From the NCBI RefSeq assembly GCF_014648555.1, contig NZ_BMRI01000030.1:32209-96208 (forward strand): DNA of 64,000 nucleotides, written 5' to 3'. A program made the translations under genes and the position numbers. The notes below the pieces were generated by a model. It worked only from the letters and a program-made list of their open reading frames with translations, had not been told where the DNA came from and ran no database searches. Position 1 is the first letter of the stretch; each line of letters starts with the position of its first letter. This DNA is from Kitasatospora griseola. GTDB taxonomy: Bacteria; Actinomycetota; Actinomycetes; Streptomycetales; Streptomycetaceae. This document shows positions 61,565 through 64,000 of the stretch, one piece after another.

Positions 61565-62080
61565 ATGGTGCAGATCTGGATGCCTCGCAAGGAGTTCGTC
61601 GAGACGCTGCCCCGTGCCCTGCATGGCTGTGGTGTGCTGCTCTTCGACCCTGAAGGACGGGCGCTGCTCGTGCACGACTCCTACAGTGAAGGGCGGGCCG
61701 CCCAGGGCTGGCCGCAGCGCTGGTGGGCACCGGGCGGGCTACTCGATGACGGCGAAGCCCCGGTGGACGGGGCCAGGCGGGAACTGCTCGAAGAGACCGG
61801 TCTCCGGCTGGCCAGCCGACTGGTGCCGATCGGCGTGGACTTCCTGCCGCCGGCCGAGGACTGGCCGCCGGTCACCACCTACTTCTTCAGCGGCGGCGCC
61901 CTCACCTGGCAGCAGGTCGAGTCGATCACGCTGTCCGACGAACACGACGACCACCAGTTCCGTCAACTCTCCGACTGGGAAGACACATTGTCATCGACGA
62001 TGCACACCAGGTTGACCGCGCTGGTCGCCGCCCGGGCCGCCGGCCGCCAGGTCATCCTGCACTGCGGCAGGCCGATGTGA
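61565..62080 (+). CDS. NUDIX hydrolase
   Basis: A 171-residue protein with a NUDIX box GLLDDGEAPVDGARRELLEE (about 56-75) containing the needed Gly and Glu residues, preceded by WPQRWWAPGG. It follows the AKR gene by 14 nt and overlaps the next NUDIX gene. Substrate unknown. Confidence 0.9.
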   Translation: MVQIWMPRKEFVETLPRALHGCGVLLFDPEGRALLVHDSYSEGRAAQGWPQRWWAPGGLLDDGEAPVDGARRELLEETGLRLASRLVPIGVDFLPPAEDWPPVTTYFFSGGALTWQQVESITLSDEHDDHQFRQLSDWEDTLSSTMHTRLTALVAARAAGRQVILHCGRPM

Positions 62081-62607
62081 GCTGGAAGCAGCGTGACCGC
62101 GAGACGGCGCTCATCGCGCCCCGCTTTGTCGTCCACCTGGACCAGGTCACCCGGCCGGACGGGCAGCCGGGAGAGGTGTGGGTGACCGAGCAGCCGGACG
62201 GCGCCCTGATCGTCCCCGTGGACGACCGCGGCCGGGTCGGCATGGTCCGCTCCGTCACGTACGTCCACGGCGAGATCGTCACCCCGCCGGGAGGCCATGT
62301 CGAGTCCGGGGAGAGTCCCAAGGACGCCGGCCGGCGCGAACTCCTGGAGGAGGCCGGGCTCACCGCCCGGGACTGGACGGCGTTGGGCAGCGTCGCCCTG
62401 ATGACCCGCAACACCGCGCGCCTGCACTTCTTCGTGGCACGCGGCCTGACCCTCGGCGAGCAGCGGCTGACGGCCTCGGAATTCGGCATGACCTTGGAGT
62501 GGTGGGAGATGACCGAGGCGGTGAACGCGGCATACGACGGCCGGCTGACCTTGTCCGGCGCGTCACTCGGCATCCTCATGGCCGCCCGCCACCTGGAGAC
62601 CGAGTAG
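62077..62607 (+). CDS. NUDIX hydrolase, ADP-ribose-pyrophosphatase-like
   Basis: A 176-residue NUDIX protein with the box GHVESGESPKDAGRREL-LEEAGL (about 72-94). The N-terminal strand region VTRPDGQPGEVWV and the dimer-like layout fit ADP-ribose pyrophosphatase homologues. GTG at 62077 overlaps the upstream stop. A second NUDIX gene in a row suggests processing of different nucleotide derivatives. Confidence 0.9.
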   Translation: MSWKQRDRETALIAPRFVVHLDQVTRPDGQPGEVWVTEQPDGALIVPVDDRGRVGMVRSVTYVHGEIVTPPGGHVESGESPKDAGRRELLEEAGLTARDWTALGSVALMTRNTARLHFFVARGLTLGEQRLTASEFGMTLEWWEMTEAVNAAYDGRLTLSGASLGILMAARHLETE

Positions 62608-62619
62608 GAGGGACCGCCC

Positions 62620-63411
62620 GTGTGCACGGCGTTCGTCAGCATCGACCCCGGCTCGGCGGTGCCGGTCCTCCTGCTCTCCGTACGGGACGAGTACACCGAC
62701 CGCAGGTGGCTGCACCCTGGCCGCTACTGGCCGGACCAGCCCGACGTCGTCGGCGGCCTGGATCTGGACGCGGGCGGGACCTGGCTCGCCGTCGCTCCCA
62801 GCTCCGGGCTTGGAGTCGAGCCGGTGGCGGCCTGCCTGCTCAACGGTTTCGGCCACACCGCGGACCCGCATCAGCGGTTCTCCCGGGGCGGGCTGCCGCT
62901 CATCGCGATCAGCGGCCAGCCGATCGCGAGCGACAGGCTGGAGCGCTACGACCCGTTCCACCTGCTCATCGCCCGCCCATCCGGGGTGCACGTGGTCAGC
63001 TGGAACGGCAGCAGTGTGGAGGACACCGAGCTGCCTGCCGGCCTGACCGTCATCCTCAACGACGGGCTGGAGGGCCAGGCGGGCAGTGGCGCCTGCCCGC
63101 CGCACATCCGCACCACGATGAACGCCCGGCTGGCCTACTTCCGGGCGCGGCTGCAAGCCGTTGCACGACCAGAACCGGCGGCCGGCCCGGCGGAAGACGC
63201 GTGGGGCGAGTGGCTGCCGATCGCACGCGGAGACGGACTCCCGCCGGACAACCCGGCGGCCCTGATACGCCGTCTGGAGTCACCGAGCGGACGCGTTTGG
63301 GGCTCCGTGTCGCTCTCCATGGTCGCCCTCTCACACGAGCATGTGCGCTACGACTTCGGCACCGTCCCCGACTCCGATTCTTCGCCCCGGATCGTTCTCG
63401 TCGCCGTCTGA
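62620..63411 (+). CDS. TANGO2/NRDE-family protein
   Basis: A 263-residue NRDE-domain protein. It starts M-C-T, typical for the family whose Cys may become N-terminal, and has VLLLSVRDEYTDR in place of NRDE, then WPDQPDVVGGLDL and GGTWLAVAP. TANGO2 homologues have been tied to acyl-CoA and heme handling; no bacterial function is settled. It follows the NUDIX gene by 12 nt and ends the operon. Confidence 0.8.
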   Translation: MCTAFVSIDPGSAVPVLLLSVRDEYTDRRWLHPGRYWPDQPDVVGGLDLDAGGTWLAVAPSSGLGVEPVAACLLNGFGHTADPHQRFSRGGLPLIAISGQPIASDRLERYDPFHLLIARPSGVHVVSWNGSSVEDTELPAGLTVILNDGLEGQAGSGACPPHIRTTMNARLAYFRARLQAVARPEPAAGPAEDAWGEWLPIARGDGLPPDNPAALIRRLESPSGRVWGSVSLSMVALSHEHVRYDFGTVPDSDSSPRIVLVAV

Positions 63412-63527
63412 TCCGACCTGGCCCCGGCGCTCCACGCCGGGCCGCAATGCTGTTGTGCCGTCTCCGCGGCATGGCGCGGGCCGCCGTGTGCACAGCGGCC
63501 CGCACAGTGCAGTGCCGACGAGGCGGT

Positions 63528-63803
63528 CTACCAGTAGACCCACAGGCGGTAGCTGGTCCACCACCAGACCTGGTAGCCCTCGCAGTAGAAGTCCGCGTAC
63601 TGCCCGGTCACCAGCAGGTGCTCGCCGATCGCGTAGCAGTTGTCCAGGCTCATGTTCTCTGCGTACATGGCCGAACCGGTGTACTCGGACGGTGGATTGT
63701 CGTACTCGGCGGCGGCTGGCCCCGCACCAGCGACCAGGCCGGTCGCGGCCAGCGCCAAGGCACCGGCCGTGAGCGCCGCACGCCGCTTGATGGCGTAGAG
63801 CAT
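63528..63803 (-). CDS. Small secreted protein
   Basis: A 91-residue preprotein. A Sec signal (RRAALTAGALALAATGLV ending in P-A-A-A-E) yields a mature part of about 58 residues rich in Tyr/Trp with two Cys (DNCYAIG and FYCEGYQ), likely a disulfide. ATG at 63803 follows GAGGGGAG. Similar small Tyr/Trp-rich secreted proteins are common in Streptomyces; function unknown. Confidence 0.82.
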   Translation of the reverse strand: MLYAIKRRAALTAGALALAATGLVAGAGPAAAEYDNPPSEYTGSAMYAENMSLDNCYAIGEHLLVTGQYADFYCEGYQVWWWTSYRLWVYW

Positions 63804-63945
63804 CCCAACTCCCCTCAGAAGGAACGGTGCACGGCCTGCGCGCCGCGCCATGCCAAGAGCGATCCTTCCCGTCCCCGCGGCAGTTCGAAGCACCCGCGCG
63901 AGACTTGGCCGATTCGGGACACCCCTAGATGATTGATGCCAAGGG

Positions 63946-64000
63946 TTAGTGGTCGTAGGCGGTCAGCGAGCGCTTGACGGGTTGGCCGGTGTGGTCGTTG
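63946..64000 (-). CDS. C-terminal end of a gene running out of the window
   Basis: A minus-strand frame enters from the right edge and ends with N-D-H-T-G-Q-P-V-K-R-S-L-T-A-Y-D-H and TAA at 63946. Only about 18 codons are visible. The ending is protein-like, but no product can be named. Confidence 0.4.
   Translation of the reverse strand, partial: NDHTGQPVKRSLTAYDH

Noticed and set aside
54498..63411. Mildiomycin-type nucleoside cluster
   Set aside because: No MilB-like N-glycosidase, MilC-like glycosyltransferase or related tailoring genes are present; only the TS-like enzyme and a radical SAM enzyme agree.

Overview
The window is high-GC actinobacterial DNA of Streptomyces/Kitasatospora type. 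The signs are third-position GC bias, GTG/TTG starts, mycothiol metabolism (mca), SARP and XRE/TPR-type regulators, and RsbW-like ATPases.

Region 1 (about 1-21.9 kb) is a natural-product gene cluster. A minus-strand operon (10328 to the left edge) encodes, in transcription order, an aldehyde dehydrogenase-like oxidoreductase, an acyl-CoA-dehydrogenase-fold flavin monooxygenase, a class III aminotransferase, an SRPBCC protein, a small polytopic membrane protein, a flavin reductase, a diiron protein, a membrane acyl desaturase, a KAS III, an acyl carrier protein and a KAS II. Divergent to it is a DUF2156/MprF-like aminoacyl-tRNA-dependent transferase, followed by a SARP activator. This combination resembles the core of the valanimycin (azoxy) pathway (VlmH, VlmR, VlmA, VlmB, VlmO) joined to a fatty-acid and amine supply. 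I therefore infer an aliphatic azoxy (or other N-N bonded) lipid pathway of the elaiomycin/azodyrecin kind. Between two genes of this cluster (13608-13695) lies an 88-nt tRNA-Ser-like RNA. Its acceptor, variable and T arms look intact, but its anticodon arm cannot work in normal decoding. A dedicated seryl donor for the transferase is an attractive hypothesis. Genes at 12.7-21.9 kb (SGNH hydrolase, lipid-kinase-like protein, second diiron protein, alcohol and aldehyde dehydrogenases, DUF2332-type protein, two paralogous alpha/beta hydrolases) are probable tailoring, transport or resistance functions. Direct repeats with 11-nt period, a SARP-box pattern, precede two of its transcription units.

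Region 2 (22-48.3 kb) is chromosomal core: mca, greA, a DrrAB-type ABC exporter, ilvA, a MarR regulator, metB, an M48 protease, lipoproteins, an L,D-transpeptidase, cystathionine beta-synthase, an acetyl-CoA acetyltransferase, a Bax-inhibitor-1-like protein, a cyclophilin and a MacB-type ABC exporter. Many units end in strong inverted-repeat terminators.

Region 3 (48.6-64 kb) begins at a tRNA-Leu(UAA) gene and looks accessory: a PIN-domain protein, an XRE/TPR regulator with a GNAT enzyme, a resolvase-like fragment, an RsbW-like ATPase, and a methyltransferase with an internal deletion. A tightly coupled operon follows (56.9-63.4 kb): a thymidylate-synthase-fold protein carrying an Asn-to-Asp change typical of cytidylate hydroxymethylases, a divergent NDP kinase, a radical SAM enzyme, a DEDDh exonuclease, a P-loop kinase-like protein, an aldo/keto reductase, two NUDIX hydrolases and a TANGO2/NRDE protein. 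Its product is unknown to me. I infer a nucleotide-modifying pathway.
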